Below are positions 17,738 through 26,493 of a stretch of 64,000 bases of DNA, one piece after another. Position 1 is the first letter of the stretch; each line of letters starts with the position of its first letter. The notes under the pieces were generated by a model. It ran no database searches. It saw nothing but the letters and a program-made list of their open reading frames with translations, and was not told the DNA's origin. Source of the DNA: Ferrimonas balearica (GTDB taxonomy: Bacteria; Pseudomonadota; Gammaproteobacteria; Enterobacterales; Shewanellaceae); NCBI RefSeq assembly GCF_019802055.1, contig NZ_JAHVHW010000007.1:1265403-1329402 (forward strand). Reading direction: 5' to 3'. The position numbers were made by a program, and so were the translations under genes.

Positions 17738-18399
17738 CCAGTCGCCTGATGAAGTTGGCCGCTGTGTAGGCGTAGCCGATAGTCAAACCCCCGCGCCAGG
17801 GATTCACTGTGGGTGACCATAATGACCGTACTGCCCAGCTCCCTGGCTAAAGCTTTAAGTTGAGCGACGACGATCTGGCTGTTGGACTCATCCAGATTAC
17901 CGGTTGGTTCATCCGCCAGAACCAAACCCGGCTCATGGATAAGCGCCCGGCACACCGCGACACGTTGCTGCTCCCCTCCACTAAGTTGATGAGGATAGCG
18001 GGACAACAAAGCCGACAGCCCCAGGGCATCGGCCAGCATCTGAAGACGGCGTGGCTTGCCCTGCCGACCCAGCAAGCGATGGGGCAAGAGAAGGTTGTCG
18101 TAGACACTCAGGCTTTCCAGGAGTTGGAAGTGCTGAAACACAATGCCGATTCTGCGCCGGAACAGCGCCAGCTCAGTGGCGCTCTTGCCAACCAGGTCAT
18201 AACCCAGAACGGTGAGCGAGCCCTGTTGGCACGGTTCCAATCCCGCCATCAGGTTCAGTAGCGTGGTTTTTCCGGTGCCACTGTCTCCCACAAGGCTGCA
18301 CTGAGCACCCGCAGGAAGGGAGAGGTCCAGCCCACTGAGGATGGGCCGGGGATGGGTACCGTCGAGGCGGCTAAAGTGCAAGGCGCTGATCTCAATCAT
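17734..18399 (-). CDS. ABC transporter ATP-binding protein (LolD/MacB-like)
   Basis: This 221-residue ATPase powers the adjacent permease. It has a Walker A motif (GDSGTGKTT), a signature [15 protein letters not shown], and a Walker B motif with [10 protein letters not shown], the form typical of the LolD/MacB/FtsE group. A TTG lies two codons upstream, but ATG 18399 is chosen because AAGG stands 7 nt before it. It is the first gene of the ATPase-permease-lipoprotein operon. Confidence 0.9.
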   Translation of the reverse strand: MIEISALHFSRLDGTHPRPILSGLDLSLPAGAQCSLVGDSGTGKTTLLNLMAGLEPCQQGSLTVLGYDLVGKSATELALFRRRIGIVFQHFQLLESLSVYDNLLLPHRLLGRQGKPRRLQMLADALGLSALLSRYPHQLSGGEQQRVAVCRALIHEPGLVLADEPTGNLDESNSQIVVAQLKALARELGSTVIMVTHSESLARGFDYRLRLHSGQLHQATG

Positions 18400-18432
18400 G
18401 ATCAAACCTTACGTCAGGAATCGGGTTCAGGC

Positions 18433-19395
18433 TCAGAAGCGCAGAAAAAAATCTCGCTGAGACAAAACCTGTTCAACCACCGCCAGGCTGTACTCGTTTA
18501 CCTTCCAATGGGCCGGTGCCCAACCGTCAAGAAAGCGAGCAAAGTCGGCAACAGCGACGGGATAGAGCCTGCGCCACTCCTGCTCCAGCTGCTTGCTGGA
18601 CGGCTCCGGAAGGGTCAGGAAATCGGCCAAAAGCTCAAAGTAGCGGTTGAGCCAGTAGTCCGTCTGTTCCTGCAACTCCGGGCCATCGAACACACTGCCA
18701 AGAAAATAGGCAAGATCAACCACGCCTGCGCCGCGCCCAACATACTGAAAGTCCACCGCAGCGACAGACGCTTCGCCAAAACAGAAGTTGGCGGCCTTAG
18801 CGTCCCCATGAACCAGGGTTTGCCAACGCGCCCCCTTCAGGGTCCGGTCGATATCTGAGGCTGCTGCCTTCAGGGAAGCATTTTCCATCCGTTGCCACTC
18901 CTCCTGCCGGGTATCCAGGTGCCAGTAGCCACCTCGCGCCCACAGGCCCGTGCCCTTGTCGCCAATAAACCTGGCATGGAACTGTGCTAACCAGCGAATG
19001 CAATGGTCTATCTGGGCCGGACCAGGTGTGTCGAAACGCTGGTCAAACCCTTCACTGTCCAAATCGGAGAGGAGAAGGTAGGTAGTGTTATCGAGTGAGG
19101 TGATACCAAGGCAACGGGGCCAGACGGCATCAACAGGCGAAAAGCGGCGGTACCAACGCTGCTCTACAAGATAACTTTCCAGCTTGCGTTGATGGCCGAC
19201 GTCAGTATGCCACCCCCTCGGGTGGCGCACTTCGGTCGGTGGCGCAATCCGTTTCAGGATGACCCGTCGCCCATCTGGCCAAAGCCAGCGCTCAATGGCG
19301 CCATACCCGCTCCATAGGGACTGAATCGGTTCGCAGTGCGTAGGAGGATCGACATGCAGCAACTGCCCGATGATCGCAGAAGATTGCTGAGTCAC
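18433..19395 (-). CDS. Phosphotransferase family protein (choline/ecdysteroid kinase-like fold)
   Basis: This 320-residue cytoplasmic kinase-like protein has the catalytic HGDAKAANF motif (HGD at 196-198) and the metal-binding DFQYVGRG (215-222) of the aminoglycoside/choline kinase fold. The pattern HGDxxxxN...DFQ is close to the ecdysteroid-kinase-like group. The natural substrate cannot be told from sequence. The start is GTG, overlapping the stop of the yjdF-like gene by GTGA, so the two are translationally coupled. The ABC operon starts 33 bases further downstream and may be read through. Confidence 0.78.
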   Translation of the reverse strand: MTQQSSAIIGQLLHVDPPTHCEPIQSLWSGYGAIERWLWPDGRRVILKRIAPPTEVRHPRGWHTDVGHQRKLESYLVEQRWYRRFSPVDAVWPRCLGITSLDNTTYLLLSDLDSEGFDQRFDTPGPAQIDHCIRWLAQFHARFIGDKGTGLWARGGYWHLDTRQEEWQRMENASLKAAASDIDRTLKGARWQTLVHGDAKAANFCFGEASVAAVDFQYVGRGAGVVDLAYFLGSVFDGPELQEQTDYWLNRYFELLADFLTLPEPSSKQLEQEWRRLYPVAVADFARFLDGWAPAHWKVNEYSLAVVEQVLSQRDFFLRF

Positions 19396-19988
19396 AGCTT
19401 CGCCAACTGACGATCATGCCAGCGCCCCAACAGCAACAGAGCCAATATCGCGCCAGCCAGAGCAAAGGCCATATCCGACTGGGTGTCCCACACATAACCC
19501 TGAGTGCCCAGGAAGGCGTCGGCGGCTTCATCGCTGAGCAGCGCAACCCACCACTCGATCAGCTCATATAATGCGCTGAACGCCAGGCAGACAGACACCA
19601 CAAACAGGTTCATCCAGCCACGGCTTTTCACCACGGCACGCCGGATAAGGATCTCCCTAGCCAGGATGGCGGGAACAAAGCCCTGCATCAGGTGCCCCAC
19701 CTTGTCGTAGTTGTTGCGCTCAAAGCCGAAGATCGGCTTGATGGCATCAAACAGAGGCACTTCGGCATAGGTATAATGACCACCGACCATCAGCACGATG
19801 CAGTGCGCCAGAATCAGCAGGTAGAGCATGGGCGTGAGGGGGAATCGACGATAGGTGTAAAGCAGCAGTGCCGCGCCAATAAGGGCCGGAGCCACTTCAA
19901 GGAACCAGGTCAGGGTGTCCTTGGGCTGATAGCCGGACCAGAGCAGTACCAGAGTAAATACCACTCCCCAGAGAATGGGCTTGATCAT
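19392..19988 (-). CDS. DUF2238 / YjdF-like inner-membrane protein
   Basis: This 198-residue protein has about six membrane helices. It carries the conserved family motifs HYTYAEVP, YDKVGHLMQGF and SALYELIEWW, with GYVWDTQSDM near the end. These identify the DUF2238 (YjdF) family, whose function is unknown. It is coupled to the downstream phosphotransferase gene by a four-base overlap. Confidence 0.85.
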   Translation of the reverse strand: MIKPILWGVVFTLVLLWSGYQPKDTLTWFLEVAPALIGAALLLYTYRRFPLTPMLYLLILAHCIVLMVGGHYTYAEVPLFDAIKPIFGFERNNYDKVGHLMQGFVPAILAREILIRRAVVKSRGWMNLFVVSVCLAFSALYELIEWWVALLSDEAADAFLGTQGYVWDTQSDMAFALAGAILALLLLGRWHDRQLAKL

Positions 19989-20056
19989 CTAAATGCCGGA
20001 TTAGCTGGAAATTATGGTCACCAATGTTACCTCATGGGCTTAACCGGATGCGAGGC

Positions 20057-20509
20057 TCAACGCAGTCGCCCGAGTGCGACCTGCCGTTTGCTGTACAGCC
20101 AAAGCATCAGCGCGACGACAAAGATGGTGGCGGTAAACGCCAGCGCGACACTGTCGCCCATCACTGCCAGACCGTCTTCAAGCACAAAGTTGTGTATCGT
20201 GGTCAACACCATGGCCAGCAGTGAGATCAGGAAGACCGGCGCCGCAGCCGCCTTTCGCATCAGCAGCAATACGGAGCCTAATACGCCGCCCCAAACCGCT
20301 ATCGCCCAGGCGGTTACCACCCAGGTGGGAAACCCGTAAAAGAACGCCAGCTGCGCCTCGGTAAACTGGCTCATATATTCACTGTTTCGGGTTTGGGTCA
20401 TCAGGTAATCCATCGCCCCCATTAAATTCCAAAGCAGGGAGAGGACGCCTACCACCCAGAGGTGCCACGGAGTCTTTTTGCGGGAGGGTTCGAGCAGAGA
20501 GTGGGCCAT
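20057..20509 (-). CDS. Four-helix membrane protein, unknown function
   Basis: This 150-residue protein has four predicted membrane segments (about 18-35, 57-82, 88-108, 118-140) and no soluble domain. The FFYGFPTWVVTAWAIAVWGG region resembles small proteins sometimes labelled sugar transporter in databases, though no transport function is shown. The start ATG 20509 follows TTGAGG. It lies 67 bases after the methyltransferase gene on the same strand. Confidence 0.7.
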   Translation of the reverse strand: MAHSLLEPSRKKTPWHLWVVGVLSLLWNLMGAMDYLMTQTRNSEYMSQFTEAQLAFFYGFPTWVVTAWAIAVWGGVLGSVLLLMRKAAAAPVFLISLLAMVLTTIHNFVLEDGLAVMGDSVALAFTATIFVVALMLWLYSKRQVALGRLR

Positions 20510-20575
20510 AAGCGCCTCAACCAGTTGACCTTATCTTTGCTTCAAGCTAGTTCGGGTGACGCAATGCCGCAACCC

Positions 20576-21772
20576 TCACAAGGCGATTCTTTCCGCTTGA
20601 ATCAACAGGTTACGAGGGGTGGTCGCGCGGTCAGTAAAACGAGCTAACGTGACACGGTAGCCCTGCTCCTCAAGGTAACAAGCCCGATCCAGCACCAGAT
20701 AGAGCTCAAGAGGGCGGCTGAACAGGCTACGGACCAGACTCAGTCGGCGAACCAGGTGCCAACGCTTCTGCCCTTCCTGTTCCAGACCCAGCCAATCCAG
20801 GTTGTCCGGCAGGGTGATCCCCTTCTCTCCGGCAGCCCAGTGGCAAAACGACGCAAACCCTTCGCCAAAGCGCTGCTTCTTGCAGGAGGGAACGCCTTCG
20901 TCCCTCTGCTCCGGCGCCACCTGCTCCACTAAGGCCTGATAGCCCAGACGATAACTCATCTCCTTGCCTCGGAGTCTCTGTACCCGTTTGGGGGCAGTGG
21001 CCGTCTCCTGTACCGCAATGCGTAACTCCTCCCGGGACAGCGCCAGGTTGTGTCGCTCACCGCTAATGGAAAAGGGTTGATAGAGGGCGTTACGGGTCAG
21101 GTGATAACAGCAGGGGCTGACCGTCAACGCCGCGGTACTTTGTTCCGCAGCGTGACGCAGTAGTTGACCGTGAAGATCACCGCAGGCGTGAAGTGCCACA
21201 GCGTGCTGGTTCTGTTTCACCTCCTGTGCGGCGCGATGGTCCAGCGCGTCAGCGCAAACAAAGCGCTGAGGCAATGCCGCACGATACGCCAACTTCTCAC
21301 CCTCTTCACACAGCACCGCATCCCACTCCAGGCTGGTTACCTCCACCTGGTATTGCTGGCCAATCAAACGCCCGAGGTGTCCTTTACCCGCGCACCACTC
21401 AAGCACCGGGCCCTTGGGCTGCCCCATCGATGCCGTAAAGGCGGCTATCTGGGTCCACTTCCGACCGGGGATGTGGCTGAATTGGCGGTTGTCGACATTT
21501 TGAGGCAACTCAGCCTTCAGTGTGGATAACTGGCACAGTCGGATGAGTGCGTTCAGGTCAGGCAGCGACGGGGAAAAGCGCTTGGACGCTTCGGCAGGAT
21601 CCTGCTCAAGCAACTCAACGGTCTCTTCATCCAGAGCAACAACCTGTTGGGCCAGGTTGGGATACGCGTTCATCCAGTCCGGGTTATGTTCGCGAAAGGG
21701 ATTGGCGCGCCAGATGCTTTGGTGTTGTTCCAGCAGCAGGTGGAGTTCAGAAAAGAGGGACGCTAGTGGCAT
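20576..21772 (-). CDS. SAM-dependent methyltransferase (METTL25/RRNAD-like)
   Basis: This 398-residue cytoplasmic protein has an N-terminal helical part. A Rossmann methyltransferase domain with motif I EWCAGKGHLG at 125-134 follows. The later motifs ALHACGDLH and SPCCYH are characteristic of the methyltransferase group that includes eukaryotic METTL25/RRNAD1 and GSTCD. The methylated substrate is unknown. The start ATG follows AAGGAAG too far upstream to be a strong ribosome site. It is not obviously in an operon. Confidence 0.78.
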   Translation of the reverse strand: MPLASLFSELHLLLEQHQSIWRANPFREHNPDWMNAYPNLAQQVVALDEETVELLEQDPAEASKRFSPSLPDLNALIRLCQLSTLKAELPQNVDNRQFSHIPGRKWTQIAAFTASMGQPKGPVLEWCAGKGHLGRLIGQQYQVEVTSLEWDAVLCEEGEKLAYRAALPQRFVCADALDHRAAQEVKQNQHAVALHACGDLHGQLLRHAAEQSTAALTVSPCCYHLTRNALYQPFSISGERHNLALSREELRIAVQETATAPKRVQRLRGKEMSYRLGYQALVEQVAPEQRDEGVPSCKKQRFGEGFASFCHWAAGEKGITLPDNLDWLGLEQEGQKRWHLVRRLSLVRSLFSRPLELYLVLDRACYLEEQGYRVTLARFTDRATTPRNLLIQAERIAL

Positions 21773-21817
21773 AAGGAAGGCGTTACGGAATAAAACGCCA
21801 TGGTATCAAATCTCCTA

Positions 21818-22945
21818 TTAGCCCCAAAGCACCCGGTTTCTGCCCTCCTCTTTAGCACGGTACAGCGCCTTATCGGCCCGCTTAATCACCGAACCGATGT
21901 GTTCATGCTGGCCATGGCGTTGAGCGCTACCGATGCTGATGGTTAAGGTAACGCGGGCCTCACGGATCTCTCCAGCCGGGGTTGGCTGAGTTACGGTTAG
22001 GACTCGATTCTCTACGGCAGCTCTGAGTGACTCCAGCGCTTCGTCCACCTCCTGTCTTGCTGCGCGTCTAAATACCAGGGTGAACTCTTCACCGCCGTAG
22101 CGGTACGCCCTGGCACCCTTTACCCCTCTAAGCTGGCTGGCCAAGGAGCGCAGAGCCAGATCCCCCCAGGTGTGGCCATAGGCGTCGTTAAACTGCTTAA
22201 AGTGGTCTACATCCAGCATGGCGATATGAACGCGCGGACCCGCATTCGACAAATCACCATCAAGGGTTCTGCGTGCCGGCAGACCGGTTAAGCCATCCCG
22301 GAATGCCAGCCGATAAGCGCCGTCGAAGACCACCAGTACCAAAATGGCACTGATGCCGGTATAGAGCAGAACGGCACCTGGCCAAGGCATTGGCCATCCA
22401 CTGACCAACCAGGCCATCGCTCCAAGCAGTAATGGGATCAGTTCGTCCCGTTTTCCGCGCATCATCGCATTCAGATAGCGCGCCGCTGGAAGCGCAAACA
22501 GATAGTGCATCGGCGTATCCAAGAGCGACCCGCCCAGATGGGGGCGTAGCCAGTCCCAGGAAAGGTTCTGGAGCAGCAGGCACTGGGCCAGCAGCCAGGT
22601 GAACCACCCCATCAGGTAGGCGCCGTTGGCGGGGGCACCGGGCAGCAGGAGGAGATTCAGTGCCAGCAGGAGGTAGATGTTGTTGTCGCTAAGAACAAAA
22701 AAAGGTTCAAGCCCGGTAAGAGGAGACTGAAAGGGATAGGCTACCAGCAGGAGAAGACCGAGGTAGCTGTAAAAGGACAGGCGAAACCGCCAGGCCAGGC
22801 CTACAGACAACAGCAACAATCCCACCGGGATCAATTCCAGCGACAGGGCATGGTGATCCAGCTGGGCTTGCCACATCGGCAATCCCAAAACCACGGCGAC
22901 CACCACAATGGCACACCATAGGATGGGGCTCAGTTCCCGAGTCAT
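21818..22945 (-). CDS. Membrane-bound diguanylate cyclase (GGDEF)
   Basis: This 375-residue protein has about seven or eight membrane helices in its first 210 residues. A GGDEF domain follows, beginning at the family hallmark RDGLTGLPARR (216-226). The active-site motif GGEEF (284-288) and the metal-binding DVDHFKQFND (245-254) are intact, so it should make cyclic di-GMP. There is no RxxD inhibitory site in the usual place five residues before GGEEF, so product inhibition may be absent. The membrane part is not a recognised sensor. Confidence 0.9.
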   Translation of the reverse strand: MTRELSPILWCAIVVVAVVLGLPMWQAQLDHHALSLELIPVGLLLLSVGLAWRFRLSFYSYLGLLLLVAYPFQSPLTGLEPFFVLSDNNIYLLLALNLLLLPGAPANGAYLMGWFTWLLAQCLLLQNLSWDWLRPHLGGSLLDTPMHYLFALPAARYLNAMMRGKRDELIPLLLGAMAWLVSGWPMPWPGAVLLYTGISAILVLVVFDGAYRLAFRDGLTGLPARRTLDGDLSNAGPRVHIAMLDVDHFKQFNDAYGHTWGDLALRSLASQLRGVKGARAYRYGGEEFTLVFRRAARQEVDEALESLRAAVENRVLTVTQPTPAGEIREARVTLTISIGSAQRHGQHEHIGSVIKRADKALYRAKEEGRNRVLWG

Positions 22946-23030
22946 CGTGTTAAGGCAGACCTGGCAAAAAGTTTCATGGTGAGTTCACCAGTCGACCTGA
23001 ACCCTCTTCATCTTGAGCTAAAAACAAAAA

Positions 23031-23052
23031 AAAGCGGCCAATGGCCGCTTCT
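23031..23052 (-). terminator. Intrinsic terminator after pssA
   Basis: On the minus strand the stem AAGCGGCC/GGCCGCTT with a three-base loop is followed by a long T run (the complement of positions 23025-23033). Confidence 0.8.
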
Positions 23053-23057
23053 CTTTT

Positions 23058-24404
23058 TTACAGGAGACGTTTCAACAACAGGTCCGCCTTAACCCGATTA
23101 AGCCGCTTAAGCAGCTTGGCGACCGGCGTGGGGTAATCGTCGACACTTTCCAGATCCTGGAAGTTCTCAACCCGCTTGGTGTGCTCCAGAATGCAGGCAC
23201 GCTCCTCATCGAAACGGTCCTTCAGCCTCGCCTCCGGGTCGGTGATCAGCAGACCATTCTCTAGGTCCAGCGCCCAGGCGCGAGGATTAAGATTGTTGCC
23301 GGTCAGCAGATAGGCATCGTCGTCCACCTGGATGCCCTTGAGGTGGTAACTGTTATCGTTATGCCACCACAGTTGCAAATTGAGCAAGCCTGAGTCGATG
23401 GCGCGCTGATGGCGTTTAGCGAACCGCTTGAGGTTCTGCTCATACAGATAGGGCAAACCTCCAACGGGGGAAAACGGCTCATCAGGCTTAATGTAGAAGT
23501 CGTTTGCGGTCTTATCGCCCACCACGATGGTTACCCGAACACCCTGCTTCAGGAGTCGGCCGATGGTCTGAGTCAGCTGACTGGGCAGGTTGAAATACGG
23601 GGTGCAGATAAAGGCTTCCCGCTCCGCACTCTTGAGAAGGCGAACAATGGTTCGGTTTAGCAGATTACCCTGTCGCCCCAGCCCCAGTAGCGGGATAACA
23701 CGCAAATCGGAATCGTCATCGCCTTTGGGTAACTGGTAGCGGGCCCGACTCAGGTGATGCTTAAACGCCTTAATCTCCCGGCGCAGTACTTTTGCGCTGG
23801 GGACCGGTGCGTGCAGCAGCGACACCACTGCCGGGCTGGCGATCAATTCATCGCGAATGAACGCCAACATGCTGTCGGCCAATTGGGCATTATGAATAAG
23901 GTGATAGCGGTCGTAACGGTAGCGCTCGCCGACGCCCATATAGACGTCATTAATGCTGGCGCCACTGTAAACCACAGTGTCATCGATCACGAATCCCTTC
24001 AGGTGCAGTACCCCTGCCCACTCACGATTCTTAACCGGCACACCGTAGATCCCGATGGAAACATCCGGGTACTCAGCGGCAGTATCACGATAGAACTGAT
24101 CGTTGCCCACCTGAGGACCTTTGCCAATCAATCCGCGCTGGGCTCGATGGAAGTCCACCAGGACCTGAACATCCAACTCAGGACGCTGCTGTTTGGCCTG
24201 GTAAAGGGCATGCAGCACCTCACGGCCTGCCGCATCCTCCTGGAGGTAGAGCGCTGCGATGTAGATTCGGTGACGGGCGGACGCGATCAACTGCAACAGC
24301 CGCTCTCGGTAACAACGAGTGTCGGTGATGATCTCTACCTGCTCCGGGCTCAGACTCTGACTGGCTAGCCCGGCAAGCCAGTGATATTTAGAAGTGCTCG
24401 CCAT
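23058..24404 (-). CDS. pssA: CDP-diacylglycerol-serine O-phosphatidyltransferase
   Basis: PssA makes phosphatidylserine from CDP-diacylglycerol and serine, the committed step to phosphatidylethanolamine. It belongs to the phospholipase D superfamily. The 448-residue protein has the first HKD motif at H134/K136/D141 (HLKGFVIDD) and a second in YHLKGIQVDDDAYLLTGNN. Its length matches E. coli PssA. Its start lies inside the 3' end of the DUF1904 gene (17-base overlap), suggesting co-transcription. Confidence 0.94.
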   Translation of the reverse strand: MASTSKYHWLAGLASQSLSPEQVEIITDTRCYRERLLQLIASARHRIYIAALYLQEDAAGREVLHALYQAKQQRPELDVQVLVDFHRAQRGLIGKGPQVGNDQFYRDTAAEYPDVSIGIYGVPVKNREWAGVLHLKGFVIDDTVVYSGASINDVYMGVGERYRYDRYHLIHNAQLADSMLAFIRDELIASPAVVSLLHAPVPSAKVLRREIKAFKHHLSRARYQLPKGDDDSDLRVIPLLGLGRQGNLLNRTIVRLLKSAEREAFICTPYFNLPSQLTQTIGRLLKQGVRVTIVVGDKTANDFYIKPDEPFSPVGGLPYLYEQNLKRFAKRHQRAIDSGLLNLQLWWHNDNSYHLKGIQVDDDAYLLTGNNLNPRAWALDLENGLLITDPEARLKDRFDEERACILEHTKRVENFQDLESVDDYPTPVAKLLKRLNRVKADLLLKRLL

Positions 24405-24723
24405 TTTCGTAATAATGACGCTGAGACAGTGGAGATACGATCACCGCGACGTCCAGTTGCGGTGCCTGACACAATTCGCGGATAGCATTGGTGATCAAAT
24501 TGGCGACCTGATCCTGCACTTCCAATCCACGATCAAACCACAACAGTTCAACCATGGGGTAGCCTCCTCCGGGTTGGCCCCGGAAAAAGAAGGTACTGGC
24601 GATGGCTTCAATGGTGATGTGATCATCCGGGCAGGCGAAAAGTTGGCTGAGAGGGTCGATAAGCACGTCGCTCAGAGCCTGGACCTGTTCAGTCGCCAGT
24701 CCACGGACTCGCAGATGGGGCAT
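24388..24723 (-). CDS. DUF1904 family protein
   Basis: This 111-residue soluble protein fits the DUF1904/tautomerase-like family. It begins MPHLRVRGL and has a PMVELLWFDRG segment that recalls the tautomerase superfamily. The proline after the initiator methionine would be the catalytic residue if it is a tautomerase; that is inference. A TTG four codons upstream is possible, but ATG 24723 follows GGAG with good spacing. It overlaps pssA by 17 bases. Confidence 0.72.
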   Translation of the reverse strand: MPHLRVRGLATEQVQALSDVLIDPLSQLFACPDDHITIEAIASTFFFRGQPGGGYPMVELLWFDRGLEVQDQVANLITNAIRELCQAPQLDVAVIVSPLSQRHYYENGEHF

Positions 24724-24889
24724 GGGTCGCTCCAATAGAATAAAAAATCTAGCGCGCTAGTTAATCAGACCCTTAGGGATTGGGCAAGGGGGGTTCCGAG
24801 CTTACGGTCGCAATGGAGGATAAATGCACCGGAAACAGCAGCAAGCCGTGACCATCGTCACGGCTTACGATATTGAGTTAACCGCTGTT

Positions 24890-24982
24890 TTACGCGTATT
24901 GAATTGCGATAACGGCCAACAGAACGATGGTGCCTAAAGCAAAAGCGGTACCCAGTAACGCATTACGAAGATCCGTATTCAT
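24890..24982 (-). CDS. 30-residue single-span membrane protein
   Basis: A short frame encodes MNTDLRNALLGT followed by one strong transmembrane helix, ending AIQYA before TAA. A purine-rich GGAGAAAAGGG directly before the ATG is one of the better ribosome sites in the window. The layout (short polar N terminus, single helix) is that of small stress-related membrane proteins. It is divergent from dacB. No family is recognised. Confidence 0.6.
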   Translation of the reverse strand: MNTDLRNALLGTAFALGTIVLLAVIAIQYA

Positions 24983-25065
24983 CCCTTTTCTCCCTAATCC
25001 AAATCACCTAACCTCATTATGGACAGTGAACAACGACCATTGCAACAAAGCCATAACACACTGAT

Positions 25066-26493
25066 ATGCGACTGATCTCTACCCTTTTATTGCTTCTCTC
25101 CCCCCTCACTCTGGCTCAGCCGGCGGACTTTGCGACCCTGTTGCCCCAAGGCAGCCAACTGGGACTTGTGGTGATGAACGACCAGGGTAAGGTGATCGCG
25201 GAGCATCAAGCGGATACCTTGATGGTACCCGCCTCAACCGTAAAGCTGATCACGGCCACCGCGGCGTGGCTGACGTTGGGCGAATCCTTCCGTTACGAGA
25301 CCGAATTGCGCGGGCAGGTTAATGGCGGAGCGGTCATGAGGGGCAACCTCACTTTGACGATGCGGGGCGACCCCACACTGACCCGTGCTGATCTGTTCCG
25401 TTTGATCGGCGAGTTAAGGCGCCAGGGCGTCAAGGTGATTGAGGGCGACCTGATCATCGATGGCACCGTCTTTTCCGGCTATGACCGCGCCAAAGGATGG
25501 CCCTGGGATGATCTTGGTATCTGCTTTTCCGCCCCGGCATCCGCCTACATTCTGGATCATGGCTGTGCCGATGTTCGTCTGACACTGCGTGGCGATAAAG
25601 TCGCCCTGGAAAAGCCAGCCCACCTTCCTCTCGATATCGATAACGATGTCCGTATCGGCCCTGAGACTGAGCACTGCCCGTTGGAGATGTCCCGATTAGG
25701 CGCCAACCGTTATGTCCTGTACGGCTGTACAGAGCGCAGCAAGGCGCTGTCATTGGCCATTGATGACCCCAGGTCTTACCTTCAGGCGGTGCTGCGGCAG
25801 CAGCTACTGGAGCTGGGCATTACTCTGAAAGGGGTTGTCCGGTTTGGTACCGGTGAAGGGGACGTTTTGGCCAGCCACCGCTCTGCCCCACTGCCGGATC
25901 TGATCAGGGAGTTGCTGCATGAGTCGGATAACCAGATTTCAGACTCACTGCTTCGTACCCTTGGTCAGAAGCGTTACGGGCAGGGGCGCTACGCGCTTGG
26001 CGTTGAAGCCAGCATCAATGCATTGAAACCTTTGGGCCTGGATCTTAGCGGCGCCGCCTTGATGGACGGGTCCGGCCTGTCCCGATACAACCTGTTGTCG
26101 CCGAGGCAACTGGCTGAGTTATTGATGCTTTGGCAAACCCACCCAGCCCTGAAAGGCTTATCCGATAAGCTCCCGGTCGCCGGCGTCAGCGGCACCCTGG
26201 CTCACCGCCCCGGCACGCGCGATATCAAGGGTCTGCTGCGGGGCAAAACCGGGACCTTTGGCCAGGTTGCGAATCTGGCTGGCGTTCTGGAAACGCCCAG
26301 CGGTGATCAGTGGGTCGTCGTTCAGATGGTGAATGGCATGGTGGGCCAACCGGCCCAACGACGAGCCCGTCTCGCCGAATTTGAATCACTTTGGTACCAG
26401 TGCCTGCTGAGCCGCTGCCTGCCCAGCCTTCAGGAATCGGTCGCATCCGCCGATAACCTTAAGACTCAACCGCAATGGAACTCAGGCTCATGA
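25066..26493 (+). CDS. dacB: D-alanyl-D-alanine carboxypeptidase/endopeptidase (PBP4)
   Basis: Periplasmic penicillin-binding protein that trims or cleaves peptidoglycan cross-links. The 475-residue precursor has a signal peptide (cleavage after about residue 18, LTLA-QP). All three active-site motifs are intact: S57-x-x-K60 (PASTVKL), S287-D288-N289 (HESDNQ) and K394-T395-G396 (GKTGTFG). The long insert between SxxK and SDN is typical of class C PBP4. The stop codon overlaps the start of the next gene. Confidence 0.95.
   Translation: MRLISTLLLLLSPLTLAQPADFATLLPQGSQLGLVVMNDQGKVIAEHQADTLMVPASTVKLITATAAWLTLGESFRYETELRGQVNGGAVMRGNLTLTMRGDPTLTRADLFRLIGELRRQGVKVIEGDLIIDGTVFSGYDRAKGWPWDDLGICFSAPASAYILDHGCADVRLTLRGDKVALEKPAHLPLDIDNDVRIGPETEHCPLEMSRLGANRYVLYGCTERSKALSLAIDDPRSYLQAVLRQQLLELGITLKGVVRFGTGEGDVLASHRSAPLPDLIRELLHESDNQISDSLLRTLGQKRYGQGRYALGVEASINALKPLGLDLSGAALMDGSGLSRYNLLSPRQLAELLMLWQTHPALKGLSDKLPVAGVSGTLAHRPGTRDIKGLLRGKTGTFGQVANLAGVLETPSGDQWVVVQMVNGMVGQPAQRRARLAEFESLWYQCLLSRCLPSLQESVASADNLKTQPQWNSGS

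Noticed and set aside
24844-24865. Stem AGCCGTGA/TCACGGCT downstream of the 30-codon ORF
   Set aside because: No T tract follows on the minus strand, so an intrinsic terminator could not be called. Kept only as a side note.
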